From contig JAITYX010000017.1 in NCBI GenBank assembly GCA_021018815.1, forward strand, positions 3,968,001 through 4,032,000: a stretch of DNA of 64,000 nucleotides. Reading direction: 5' to 3'. Made by a program: the position numbers and the translations under genes. This document shows positions 38,461 through 55,893 of the stretch, piece after piece. The notes beneath the pieces were generated by a model. The model did not search any database. It saw only the letters and a program-made list of their open reading frames with translations, and was not told where the DNA came from. Within the stretch, counting starts at the first letter, position 1. The number at the start of each line of letters is the position of its first letter. The stretch is from Talinum fruticosum. Lineage: Eukaryota > Streptophyta > Magnoliopsida > Caryophyllales > Talinaceae.

Positions 38461-40567
38461 AATTTATTCCTGATGTTTACAATAAGATTTATGCGTAGAC
38501 GGAGACGTGGATACAATAAAAATTCATTATATATAACCATTTTTACCAAATTTACGGGGATTAAACTAATTGATACCAATTGAGCCCAAATATTTTATTA
38601 AACAAATCATTTTAATCTCTTTAGAAATTCATATTATCACCTAATCAAAATTCTTTAGGGGAAAAAAGGAGCACAAAAAGATGATATGCAAGTCCCCAAA
38701 TATGGAAGACAATTTGGTGATTGATGAGCTATGCTTTCTTCTTTTTTTCCTCTCTCTCTCTTTTTTATTTCCCTTTTTATTATTTTTTAAATAATAATAA
38801 AAAAAAAGATAAAAGTAAGATTCTTTCTGCTTAGTTTGATGCTCACTAGAAGAATATTCTAATAAGTTGCCAGAATTAAGCAAGCTGAATGGCTGATGAT
38901 CCATATGTGTTGTTCAAAATATATATCACTCATGAATCATATTTATAGAAAGTGATGAGCCAAGATTCCCAGATCCACTTCCAATTTTGATTTATTGAAA
39001 TTTAAATATTTCCTATTTTCATATCTCTGTTTTTAATTATTGTAATGGAATCAAATGGGATTGGAATGGAATTTAAACCAATGCATCATTCTTGTGTCCA
39101 ATATTCCTCAAGATTTTGCTTAAATTTTTCACCATTGAAATCAGATCAAACAAAATGGATGTAAAAGTCCTAAAGCATCGATGATCTATGCCCCCAACTA
39201 TAAAATGTTCAATAAATCCGAGCACCTGTTCGCTTTAGAGGTTATAATAAAAATCAATTATATGTAGAGGTTTGGCCAATAAAGTCTTGATCTATTGGTT
39301 ATGACTCATGAGCAAGGTCTTTGATATATTTATTAGGTTTTAGTATTAATTCCCTCATCTCCTATCCATACTATTTATATATATATTTAAGTTGTATTGC
39401 TCTCATGTTCATGTCAATGTTCAACAAACCCGAGTGCTTGTTCACTTCGAGAGGTTATGATAACGTTCATAGTCGGACACTCGCTGGTAACTCGTTGGTA
39501 AATGCTAACCACTAATCGCAACCATTAGCAAATCCGAATCCTCGGTGACTCGTTAACTACTAGTTTTAACAGTTAATGTAATTGTTAGTAACACTTATAA
39601 TTGCTAACCACTAATCGGAATCCCTGGTGGTCGTTAACTACTAGTTTTAACAGTTAAAACAAATCCGAGCACGCTGATGCGTCCTTATTGACACATTTGA
39701 GCATTGGGAGTGAAAATCATGCACAAACTAAACACTTTAACTCTTGAAACCAAATTTTCTCCTATGATCTTTCTACACAAGTGATTGAATGAATATCGTA
39801 CTGGGACCAATAATGTGGGAATTAAAGCAAGTTATAAGTGTATATACAACTATGATGCATACTTAATTTGTCAACTAAGTAAGTCGTGAATCGATCGTTA
39901 ACCTAATTTTCATCTAATTAGTAATTAATACTACTGACAACTGTAATGCTAACACCGACTTTTGACACAAATTACTTTTGTATAATAATATATATTGAGG
40001 CTAAAACATCATAATATATAACTACACAAAGTGATATATGATCTACAAAGTTTTTACACTCCTAATATTGAGCCAGCCAATCTAAGAAGTAGTCTCGAAA
40101 ATTACCGAGTAAATTTACAGAAAATAGGAGTGGAAGCTCACTCGAGATGTATGTAAATATAATGGTGCAAAGAAACTAGTCGGTATTTATACAGGTTAAA
40201 ATCTCTTTAAAGATAGTGTGAATAAAGTAGTGCAAAGTCCAATTTGGACCAACAACTTTGTCATCAATCAGTTGAATAAAAGGGGAAGACTTGTACCTCT
40301 GTAGAATATAAGTCAAGGGAAGTTTCACACAAAAATAAAAAATAAAAACAGTTCTTAGAAAGATAATTGTTGGTAAAGATTCTTGACTTGTTTTAGCAAT
40401 GTATCTAATTGAAGATTTTTTTTTCCTTTTATGAAATTGAATCAGGTTTAATAATCGGACCAGTAAGATCAAACCAAAAAATTAAAAGTTTTAAAGGACT
40501 CTAGGTAAATAGGCAAATGGTCTATTTTATGTTTATTGCTTAAAAGTTAGTTTTGTTAGGTTTAAGT
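38461..40567. other. Intergenic DNA with duplicated blocks
   Basis: No gene is seen. Two kinds of direct repeat occur: an atgttcaa-aaa-ccgag block at about 39205-39250 and 39415-39465, and a gctaaccactaatcg...ctactagttttaacagttaa block at about 39502-39580 and 39603-39660. Confidence 0.5.
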
Positions 40568-40814
40568 TAGCATTGGCAAAATTTCGTCCGATTCGATTAT
40601 TCAAATTTATCCGATCCGAAAAAATCAGTTTGGGTATAACTTTTTGTCCAAATATAAAATTTTCTTATTTTTATTGTCCGAATCCGATTTTAACCCGAAT
40701 TTACACTCGTCCGAATTATCCAACCTAAAAAAGCGGTATCGGACAAGAAACTTCATCCAATGACCGATTTTTCTAACCCGAATTTGAACGGAATCCAAAT
40801 TTAATCCAGCGCTA
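40568..40814. mobile_element. hAT-like MITE, family A copy 3 (inverted)
   Basis: This is the clearest copy. It begins TAGCATTGGCAAAATTTCG and ends TCCAGCGCTA. It is flanked by a perfect 8-bp duplication, GTTTAAGT, at 40560-40567 and 40815-40822. It is inverted relative to the copies at 16440 and 37753. 247 bp, non-coding. Confidence 0.8.
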
Positions 40815-43800
40815 GTTTAAGTGTTTGTTTTGCTTAGTAGGCTTCGATTTTGTTGGTTGTTTCGATAAATCCAATATTTTATGTGATACATTTAAATTTA
40901 AATTGTTAATTGATTGCGAGTGTCGGGTATCAACAACTTTGAATATTATTTACAATAGAAGGTGAATGCTTTTTCAGGAAAATTATACGAGCTAAATCTA
41001 CAGATTCTTTTTATTTTTACAAGAAGGAAAAATAAGTAGAAATGACAAACTTAGACAACCCTTTTCACAATCGTTCTATCTAAGTTATTATTTGTCGGTA
41101 AGGACATGAGGGACCGGGAATGACAATATACCCAAACACAAGAAATGAGTGAATGGGAGACGGGTAATCTATGTACTAGCAAGTAGTTTTCTCGAGTGAG
41201 AAATCTATTACTTTATTTGATACATGTATCTGTTATAAATGCTACATTTATATGAATAAATTTATCTTTTTATTTACAAAATATTACTTTTTAAAAAAAA
41301 CTTGTCATATCATCAAATACCCCTGAGAAATGACAAAGAAACTAATTACACACATAGTTAGATGATAATCATCACATGTTAATCATTGTCTGCTAAAGCG
41401 ATTACATAAATGGAATATTAAAATTAGCAAAATTAACAACGAATTTTTGAAGTTAAAAGTTGGAGCTTCATCCAAGCAATTTCCCGTGGGGCCCGGTCAA
41501 CCAGTCAACCGGGTCAAAAGATGAGCCCGGTCAATGACCCATGTGATATTTAAATAATCAAACGTTGTACACGGTCAACAAATACCACAAAATAAAAGTA
41601 AATATTCCCCTCTCTCCCTCCCATTGCCTTAAAAAAATAAAAGTAAATTATAGGAGTGATTAAGTAATTAATTAATTAGTTAATTAACATAAAAATGCTG
41701 AAAGTGGGAAAATTATAGGTTAGGAATTAATGTTGACAAACGCGTACATTCATTGGTGCCTAAGGTATATAATATTCATCACTTGAGTTAGGGAGGTGGC
41801 CATAGAAAATTATATATTTTTAATTGTATCAGAAAATACCGTCTTCTAATAAAGTAGTGTCATATGATTGACAAAATGAATAAAAGAATTAAATTTTTAT
41901 GATGAGTTAGGCTAAGTGACTATTGTCATGCATATTGAGTTCTAAGATTTATGGATAAACTTTTTATGATACAATGAATTTTTTCATTGTATATGTAGTC
42001 AGAAATTCGATGACAAGCAATTTAAATTTTTAAAATTGATTTAAAATTCAAAACCTAAAGTGTCTGTAAATTGAGCTGAATTTGACTCGAATTTTCCTAC
42101 AAAGTTACTTCTTGTTTAAGACAAGTAATCTTATTGGAATATAAGTTGACTCAAGTAAACTTGAATCGGAAATTACCTTATCGGACCTGATTTGGATTGC
42201 AATATAATCCGATTTGAACTTAACTCGACTTGTACAACCCATTTATCATAACGCTAAATAATATATGGTTTCACCACAGAATGAATTAGAAGATAATGAG
42301 AATGCGACACCTATGTTCCTACCAGATCATTTTTTAATGATTAGTCATGTGCACCAATTACATTGCAATTACTTCTATTCTCAAAAAAAAAAAAAAAAAG
42401 ACTCAATAAAATAATTACAACTTTTTCTCCGTTTAACAATTAATATCTAATTCGTATCAGAAAAAAAAAAAGCAATTAATATATTGTTTATTTCCAATAC
42501 AAAACAAAAATGTGCAAAGAGACAATTTTTCATGGAAATTCCTCCGAAAATGAAAGCCGCCACGTACGTTCATAATGCAAATTACCCTCCAAAAAAAACC
42601 TAAAAAGAAAAATAGTTCCGTACAGGCTAAAGAAATCCAAGTCGTTAAGTGTCCATTAACTCGTTTTGCATTCACATCAAACCTCTTACTAATCCCCAAT
42701 TAAAAAATCTAATTTTTAAAAAATTTAAAGAATGGTGTAATCCTTTTGGGTCGCGAACATCTAAGGTAAAAGATTTTTCAATCAACAAATGTGCTTTCCG
42801 ATATTCGGATTTGGATTTTTCTTCTTACCGTAATAAGACATTTTCGAAAAAAATTTCGATTGATAATTGGCAAAAACCAAAAAGTAACCATATAACTAAA
42901 ACGATAATTATATGTAATAGAGAAATAAACCTAAATAATTGGAAAAAAAAACTACTCTGTTATATATAATCCAAACCACCTTAAAACAAATTAAAGCTCA
43001 AAATTATGAATTTCCCAATCTGTAAAGAAATTGAGTTCCGCTTTCTCAAGGATTCATAAAATTCTGCTTTGTTTTGGTTTTCTGGACTACCTTCACAAAA
43101 GCTACATCAAGTGGTCAACTTTCCTCCAAACAACGCTTACTTATGGCCTCTCTTCATCAGCCTCCGTGCTTTCATCCATTGCCATGGTTCATGCTCACTA
43201 AAATCAATACCTTCTCCTTCATTTTACAAATTTCATTCATCAACTCCTCACTTCATCTCATATCGAAAATTCCGGTTTCCAATTACAGAAAGACATGTTC
43301 GAAATTACATAAAAACAAAAAGAAATAAAAACAAATAGAAACCAAAAGAAAAGAAGCAGAAACAATCGAAACGAGTAATAAAAAGAGGAAAAAAGAACAT
43401 AAACGAATATAAATGAACATAAAACAGAAATAGATAATAATTTTTATATAATTTCAAACATATCCTCATACTACTATCATCTTGATTAATAGTTAATTAT
43501 AAAAATAAAATGTCAAATTCAAAACTTAAGTTATGGGGGACCAAATTAACGTGGTCCTTTTTGGTAGACACATGCAGCACACGTTTACAAATAGCCTCCT
43601 CATGGGAATATATACTCTCTCTCTAGATAGTTTTTTTTTAAAATAAAAAAATTGTGCTTTGGTAGGATATTATTAAACTATATTAATTGTTAACCCCACT
43701 ATATTATTAATTAATAGTGATAAAAATAATACCCATAAAATGAAGAAGAATTATTTTAGGCTTAGATTATGAATAAGTCCGCCTGTAATCTAAGCCGAGA

Positions 43801-45596
43801 TCTTGTGATTTCATTCCCCTGCCACCTTCTCCAATGTCCAAAATTTATCATGGATTTAGTTCTATTATTATGTTTAGGAAATAATAAATTACTAATTGTT
43901 AATCATTAATTTAATCACCCATACATCATTTAGAAGCATCTTTCATTGAAATTTGTGTTAGTGTTCATATTGTCTCTACTACATTTGTTTGCCAATTGGT
44001 CTCACATTTCAATTTTTAACAAGTTAATTAATTGGCTATGTGCATATCATTTTATAGATTTTTTCCAATTTTTTAATGATTTTTTTAATTTTCTTTTACA
44101 AGTCAATTCAAAGTCTTAAAAAAATGCATTGTAATGTTAGGGTGTATGTATTCTCTTTAATTTGTTTAATTAAATTCGTTTATTTTGTCGAAAAGAGTCA
44201 TAAAAGTTAGTACAATATAATGAGAAAGGAGATAATTAAACTTGAGACTTAATTTTGAGATGTACCCATCAAATATTTATATGATCGATATGTGTATGAA
44301 TATAAAGCCCAATTTTGAGATGACAACGACAGTTGATGCTATACCTAATGAACGAATAATTTGGTTTGATTTCAGGTTGGTTAATTTCGAATGTGGTCAT
44401 ATTTGGGTTTAGAGGAAAAAGTTTGTATTGGGTGATGTTCAATTTAGGCCAATTAAGATCTAGAGTATTTTTCGGATTAACGGTTTAGTATATCGAATCA
44501 CACGTCAGTCTGTATCATTTGATCCAAATTTCAAATTTTATATCTATTTTAGCAAATTTAGATGATAATGATAGGATCCTTCACTTGTGGACCTAAAATG
44601 GGGGAGAGATATATAGTACATAAGCAGAGTAACGCATGCAAACAGAGTAGTTCCACATGTTGATGTAGGACTTACATGTGCGAGACAAGGTACGATCTTG
44701 CGTTCCATTTGCTTCACTTGTGCCTCGAGAAAGCTATCCACTGCCTAAATTAGTCAAAAATGTGTACATCCTACTACTTACTAATCACTCAGGATCGTGA
44801 TCATCATCACAGTCATCGATCTGTTAGTCCCCTTATTAATTTGGCTTTCCCCGTTGGCTCATTAATTCATTAACGGCTAGCCCTCCCACGTGAACCCCTC
44901 CTCTACCTCCAGCCCCACCCCGGATCCTCCAAATCCATCCTCCGGGGCCCCACTCTCTCTCTTCTCTAACCCCTTCCACGCGTCGTCGAAAAGTCACAAC
45001 CCTTTTCGCTCTCACGCGAATCATACGTGCTCTATCCTTAATCTCCCACCCTATCAAACAGGATGAACGTTCTTGTATCTGAATTTATGTGTTTTATATG
45101 AACACATTAGTATAAATTATCACGTATGTGTTCTTTTTATTATATATATTTAATTTGTTGTATTATTATTCTTAATAAAAAATCTGCTTAAAATTAATAC
45201 TATGTAATTGTTGGACTCTTCTTGGTTACGAAATTAATCTCTTTATCCATAAATGACGTAGGAATTGCACTGCTCTTGAGTCTTGAATGCTGTATCATAA
45301 AGCTAACTCACAAAAATATATATGAAATTAAAATTTAATGCCCGAGTTTTTTTAAGAGAAAAAATGAATTAACCAATTAAATAGCAGAACAGGAAAAAAA
45401 CCAACAAACCCCCAACAAACTTTTCTCTCTCCTCATCTTCCTCGTTTTCTTCCCTGTCCTGAAGTGGAAAAAAATAAAATAAAAAATTGAGATTCTATGC
45501 ATGTTGGCAGTAGTAAAAATCTTTGAAAGTGCAAAATCCACTCTTATGCGTCTCCCCACACGCCATCCCTGACCCTCCTCGCCCCCTCTCTCCCTC
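40815..45596. other. Gene desert upstream of the cytokinin oxidase
   Basis: AT-rich with no supported gene. A stretch at 43070-43330 is richer in C and has two overlapping open frames with no recognisable protein. Positions 44860-45060 form a GC/CT-rich island with a CACGTG G-box at 44887-44892, 0.6-0.8 kb upstream of the cytokinin oxidase ATG; it may be part of that promoter. Confidence 0.45.
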
Positions 45597-45603
45597 TATA
45601 AAT
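45597..45603 (+). promoter_or_regulatory. TATA box of the cytokinin oxidase gene
   Basis: TATAAAT within a CT-rich core promoter, 97 bp upstream of the ATG at 45700. Transcription would start near 45630, leaving a 70-bp leader. Confidence 0.6.
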
Positions 45604-45699
45604 CTCTCTTCTCCCCTTCATTTCCCCCACCATAAACCCATTAACCCACCCATTCCATTCAATTCAGAAAACCCAGAAACTATAGAGAGAGATATTCAA

Positions 45700-50573
<4,874 letters not shown>

Positions 50574-53414
50574 TTAATGGTACAAACAGATTAGTTAGAT
50601 CAGTACCGAAATAGTACTACAACATATATAGGCTGATTTGAATGTATATTTGTACAGAAAATAGACAAATAGGGTGGGGGAGAGGGCGTCATCATATCAC
50701 ATATATGATACTATATGACAGTGAAAATTGTGATTTGTGAAATTTTTGATTGTGAAAGGAAGGCATCAGTTGATTCATGGTGATAATATTGATGTTTTGT
50801 AGGCAGATGCTTGTTGAAATTGATTGATTCACCACCAACATCGACATAATTGAAGGCAATCTTTCTCCAGAAAGAGCAGCATTCTTGTCTTTCTGTCTGT
50901 GGAGCCTTCATCTTTAATTTTTTGTTACCCTTTGATCTTAGCCTTTCTTTTCTCATCTGCTAAATTATGATCATAGTTGCTAAGATTCATGATTTCTCAA
51001 CTGATCATGTTCTTCTGGTATAAAAATGTAGGGTGGGTGGCTACTTGATCTCTCTAAGTCTCAGCTTTTTAATAACTAATGCTACTCAAAATTAAAATGC
51101 ATATCTATCAATTTTATTATCTTTTTTTATATGTGTTGATGAGATCGTAAAAGGCTTTGTTACCTAATCATTAAACAAAGAAAACATTGTTGGAAAAGTT
51201 TCGAAATTGTTAAAACTTATAAACCCATTTGGTAGACGGTCTTATTTATCTCACATAGAAAGACGAATGTAAAAAGTGGGTAACTTTTTTAAATAGTAAA
51301 CCATGGATGGCTTGGTAAGCCACACTTGTGGAAGGCCGGTCCAGTGAGGGTTGGAACTTTTTTTTAACTAATAATAATGTTCATTTATTTATAAATTAAT
51401 AACTCCTTCTCGGAACTGATTTCTCTTTAATCTATTTTCTCGTTACAAAGGTTATTTTGCAAAGCCTTCTTGCTATTGAAAATCCATTCATAAATGATTT
51501 CGATTTTCTCCAGAATATATATGAAAAATACTACTCTTTTCTCTTTTACTACTATTTTTCATTTGCGAAAGATCTTTTTAACTTTAGTTGGCTAATAAGA
51601 GTGTACAAAATTGATTAAAACTATATAATTCTGAGGAATTTTAAACTATATATATATGTGAATGCTAACCACTACTTTAAGGCAACTATTTGTTATATAT
51701 GCAAGTAGTTTTAGCATAGGATTTTCCAAGAATATGATGATGCATGTCCCATTTTTTTAAATAAAAAAATTGAAGATAATTTTTGTAGGAAGAACCTTGA
51801 TAGTATTATTATGTACTCAGCATATTCCAATACCAAGAATGAAAATTAGTATAATACTCCTACACTACACTAGAACCTACTTTACTTGGTCCCCAAAAAA
51901 AGAAAAGAAAAAAAAAGAAAAAAGAGACAAATAGGCCACTTGTTAGAATTTGGAGAATCATTCACCAAGGTGTCCAAGGTAGTGAAGATGATTGGAGAAA
52001 GAGGTTTTGCCAATAAAACTATCACAAATTTAAGTGGCCATATATATGATAATTAAACCTAATTAATTAGTTTAATCAATATAATTAGTGTTTAAGATAA
52101 GGATGTAATAAGCACCGATTAAAAGGCAAATCAAATAATCTCAATCTCCCCTTTTCATTGATCTTATTCCATTGCTTGATTCAAATAAAAGAATCCAAAT
52201 CTTCCCACCACTTGAGTTAAATTGGGGTTGTAAAGATTCAATCATATGTACTCGTAAATAAATAATATAACCTAAAGAACAAATTCTCTAATCCACAATC
52301 AGAAATTCGACTCTCACAACAAAATTATATTTGGTTGAAGGAGGAGAGACAATTAAGGTCCCAAGTGCGTGGCTATGTCTCTCGGCCAAGATATGTCAAC
52401 GTTAGTCTCGTCATCATGTTAATTTTAAGGGGTTGAAAACATACTAATGAAATATTGATTTGGATTGAACTTGTCTCTTCCATCTACTCTGTTTCTCAAT
52501 AGTTAAACAAAGCGTGTCAAACATCGATAAGTCAGTGCATCAAAATTATAATAGAAATTTGTTTCCTTCGAAACATTTAAAATACCATTTCAGCAAATAA
52601 GTGAGGAGAATAAATTCTTCCTAAATATAACATCCTTTTACATTTCTTTCAATTCTGATTGTTAATCTACAACTTGACTTTGTTGTCACCAACTATACTT
52701 TAAGAAAGTAATATACTTTACCCAACTTCAGAAGAGAATATACAAGGTGCATTAATATGTTACACATCGATATCTCAATCTTAAAAGTTAGAACATTAAG
52801 TTGTATTGTCCTTATTTCTCACCGACAAACGCTATAATAAAAAAGTGGTACAATATATCCGACAGGTCTAAAGGGTCCAATATATATTAAAGTATATTAA
52901 CTAGTTGTATGGCCAAAGCACCCAAGAGGGTGATGATTGGGTGCCCACAATGTTGTAAAAAGCCTAGCATAAGGAGAGCATATCCATTGGTTTCCAGGTG
53001 CACAATGATTGTAACTAAAAGTTTAAGGACACTATATAATAATAAATGAGAAGGGCTCTTCCACATTTTGTTTCACAAATTTATTTCCAAGGTTTTTTTT
53101 CTTTTTCCCCACAAAAATGAAAGGTGGTGAAAGAAAGAGTAGTGGGGCTTATGGGTTGGTTCCCATGGCAGTGGAAAAATCAATCATAAAGTAGGTAGGA
53201 AACATACATGGACGGGCAACATATCTTCAATCTCTTAAGGGACATAAGGTTTTTTTCTTTTTTTTTTTCATGGAGTAGCATTCCATGTGAGGATGTATAT
53301 CACCAAAAACTTCTCACCATTCTTGTTTATAAAGAAATGCCAATGTGCAAGAATTATGCATGATTATGTGTTTACACCGGTACCGTCATTTAATAAACGT
53401 TTTGTTTTAGAGTG

Positions 53415-53502
<88 letters not shown>

Positions 53503-55893
53503 GTAGGTATCTTTTTCTGTAAGCACTACTATCTTATATTTTGAGTTGATCATAACAAATAAAGAAAGCAAAATTGATTACTGACGTGAGACATATATAT
53601 CAAGAGAAATTATATAGAATAAACATTTTTTATTTGAATATTTATGTTAAGTAGTAAAACTTCAGATAAAATTATTATACATAAAGTTTTTGTATTATAT
53701 GATTTAAAACATGACGTGAATATATAATTATTTTTAAGGATTTGTTTGGTGGTGTTATATTTCGATAGATGTATGTAAGCGACTATATATAGAGTATTCG
53801 TTTCATTTAAATGTGTATAAGATATGGTACGATATTTTTCATATGATAAAATTACTTGAAATATGAGGGGTCACCATGCTTTTGCTTCAATCATGGATGT
53901 GGTATGGACCACATGAATAAAATCTATGACAAAATCTTAGCTCTAATAATTAGTATGCACTTTTTTTGTTCCTTTCTTTTTAATGTTGCTTATTTTCCCT
54001 TATTCTCTCTTAATCAATAATTTAAAATTTTGATTTTTGGCAAAGCACCTGGAGAGCATGTGTTCATTATTATATGAAATGAATTATACCAGTCTTAATT
54101 TCAAGAATTATTGATGGGCAACTTTTTTCTGGGCCAGGCCCTGATTTTCGTAAATTGGGCCAATAAATGTTAAAATCGAACCCAAAGGGCCCAGTCTGGC
54201 ATAGGCCTTCTTGCCACTGAGTTTGGGAATTATAGGTTTCTATGATATTGATTTCTAATTCTCTTTTATCGAATTCTGTAATATTGATTTTAATAATCTT
54301 AATCTAGAAAAAATATTACAAAGTTTTCTTTTTTTTTTCCTAATTGATTTACTTTTTTTCTTGAATAACATACAAAAGTCGATGTAGACGGATATAAGAA
54401 CACATTAACCAGGATTCAACACAGTTTGACTAATTGTCAACACATTCCAACTTGAAAAATGCAGAAAAACAGAGACAGAGGATTGAAGCGTATGATACCC
54501 CGAAAGGAAAGAAAGCCCAAGTTCAGCCAACAGAGATTAACAAATGCAGGTCTAGTCGAAATTCAGGATCTGATGCAGTGCAGGTAAGGATCCACGGGTC
54601 GAACATCGCTGCTGCGTTAAGGAAGTTGAAGGATCCAGGCATTACATTGTACACAGATTCTACGGTAAGTAAGGCGTGAAAGAATCATTGAGAGTAAGGG
54701 AGATTCAAAATGATTTCTTATGAGACAGAAAATAAGGATGGGGATAATTGCTCATCAACCTACTCCTTGTACCTCAATGATTTTATGATGATGGGCAGCA
54801 GAAAAACCTCAATTTATATGGATTTGAGGACAGGACGACAACCAGCAAATTGACCATGGTGTTTTGCAGCATTAATTCATACAGGCTTGTTTCTGTATGT
54901 CCAATACGCTTCTCACGAGTAGATCACCATTAGGCTAGCAGGTCCTTCACAGACCATTCAGCAACATGAGACATTCATTTATAAATGAAAATCATCTACT
55001 GAAATGAAACAAGAGTGCTCACCATTTGAGAGGACATGGTCTTCTAGCAATGGAGCAAACACACGCACAACATATTCATGGAGATCCTCGAGAAATCAGC
55101 TGATATCCCCTACATCAAAATGCTAGACCCAAAATTGGAGCAGATAGAGAGCAAGCCAACTGTCAAGCTGGATACATCAGCTCTGAAAGATGCAAGAACA
55201 TTCTTCCCCAACCCGTATAAACTGCCAATATGAGAACCTCTCAGTAGCAACCACCTTTCCCCTCCCCCCCAACCCAAAAAAACAAGCAAAAGGAACCAAA
55301 AAAAAAAAAAAAGAAAGAGCTCTGATCAACCCTACAGAACAAAAAGGAATAAATCCAAAGATTCACTGGGTCTATATAGAATGCTTTTGGAGATACGTAT
55401 TATCTTCAGTGGAACCAGAGGAGCAAAATTGTAAGTTCAATTGCATCCGCAGAAGCCTAGTTTGAACTTTGAAGAATACAGCTGTACAGATATTCCTGAT
55501 AAACAAATCAGCCTCCAACAGTTTGTTATCAAATTTGGAAACCATATACAAGGAAAGATATAGAACCAATTTTGTTCCTAGTTACTAGTTAGGCAATCAA
55601 AATCAGAATTATATGAGAACTCAGACTGCACCTTCATTGGTGCCCCTGGAAGTTTCTGTATGAAGAATTCAGCTTCATCGATACAGGAACTCTCTGCTGT
55701 CCGAATTGCTGTGAGCCAGTCTATCCAGCATAGAAGAATGATATGTACCAGCAAATGAAGCAAAAGATTACGTCTTCTGAGACACACTTTGTTAAGATTT
55801 GAGGTCAACCAATAACAGCAAAATGTCCACTCCAAGACATATACACAGATTACGGAACATTCGACAAATAAGATGCAAGTTACTCTATTTACA
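50574..55893. other. Intergenic DNA between convergent CKX and PPR genes
   Basis: Both neighbours end facing this 5.3-kb stretch, so it should hold two 3' UTRs. No gene is called. From about 54400 to 55890 the composition is less AT-rich and looks transcribed, perhaps a long or spliced 3' UTR of the PPR gene. Small plus-strand open frames (54434-54679, 55077-55235) show no recognisable domain. Confidence 0.45.
53418..53499. repeat. (TA)41 microsatellite
   Basis: An uninterrupted TA tract of about 82 bp in intergenic DNA. Confidence 0.95.

Noticed and set aside
43069..43338. Two overlapping plus-strand frames of 84-89 codons
   Set aside because: Both frames are open over the same C-rich stretch and neither resembles a known protein.
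54434..54679. 81-codon plus-strand frame in the CKX-PPR gap
   Set aside because: Composition looks plausible, but there is no recognisable domain, no clear promoter and no exon context; it may be part of a 3' UTR.
55077..55235. 53-codon plus-strand frame (ending YKLPI) with an acceptor-like TCTTCTAG upstream
   Set aside because: Too short and unrecognised; no partner exon found.
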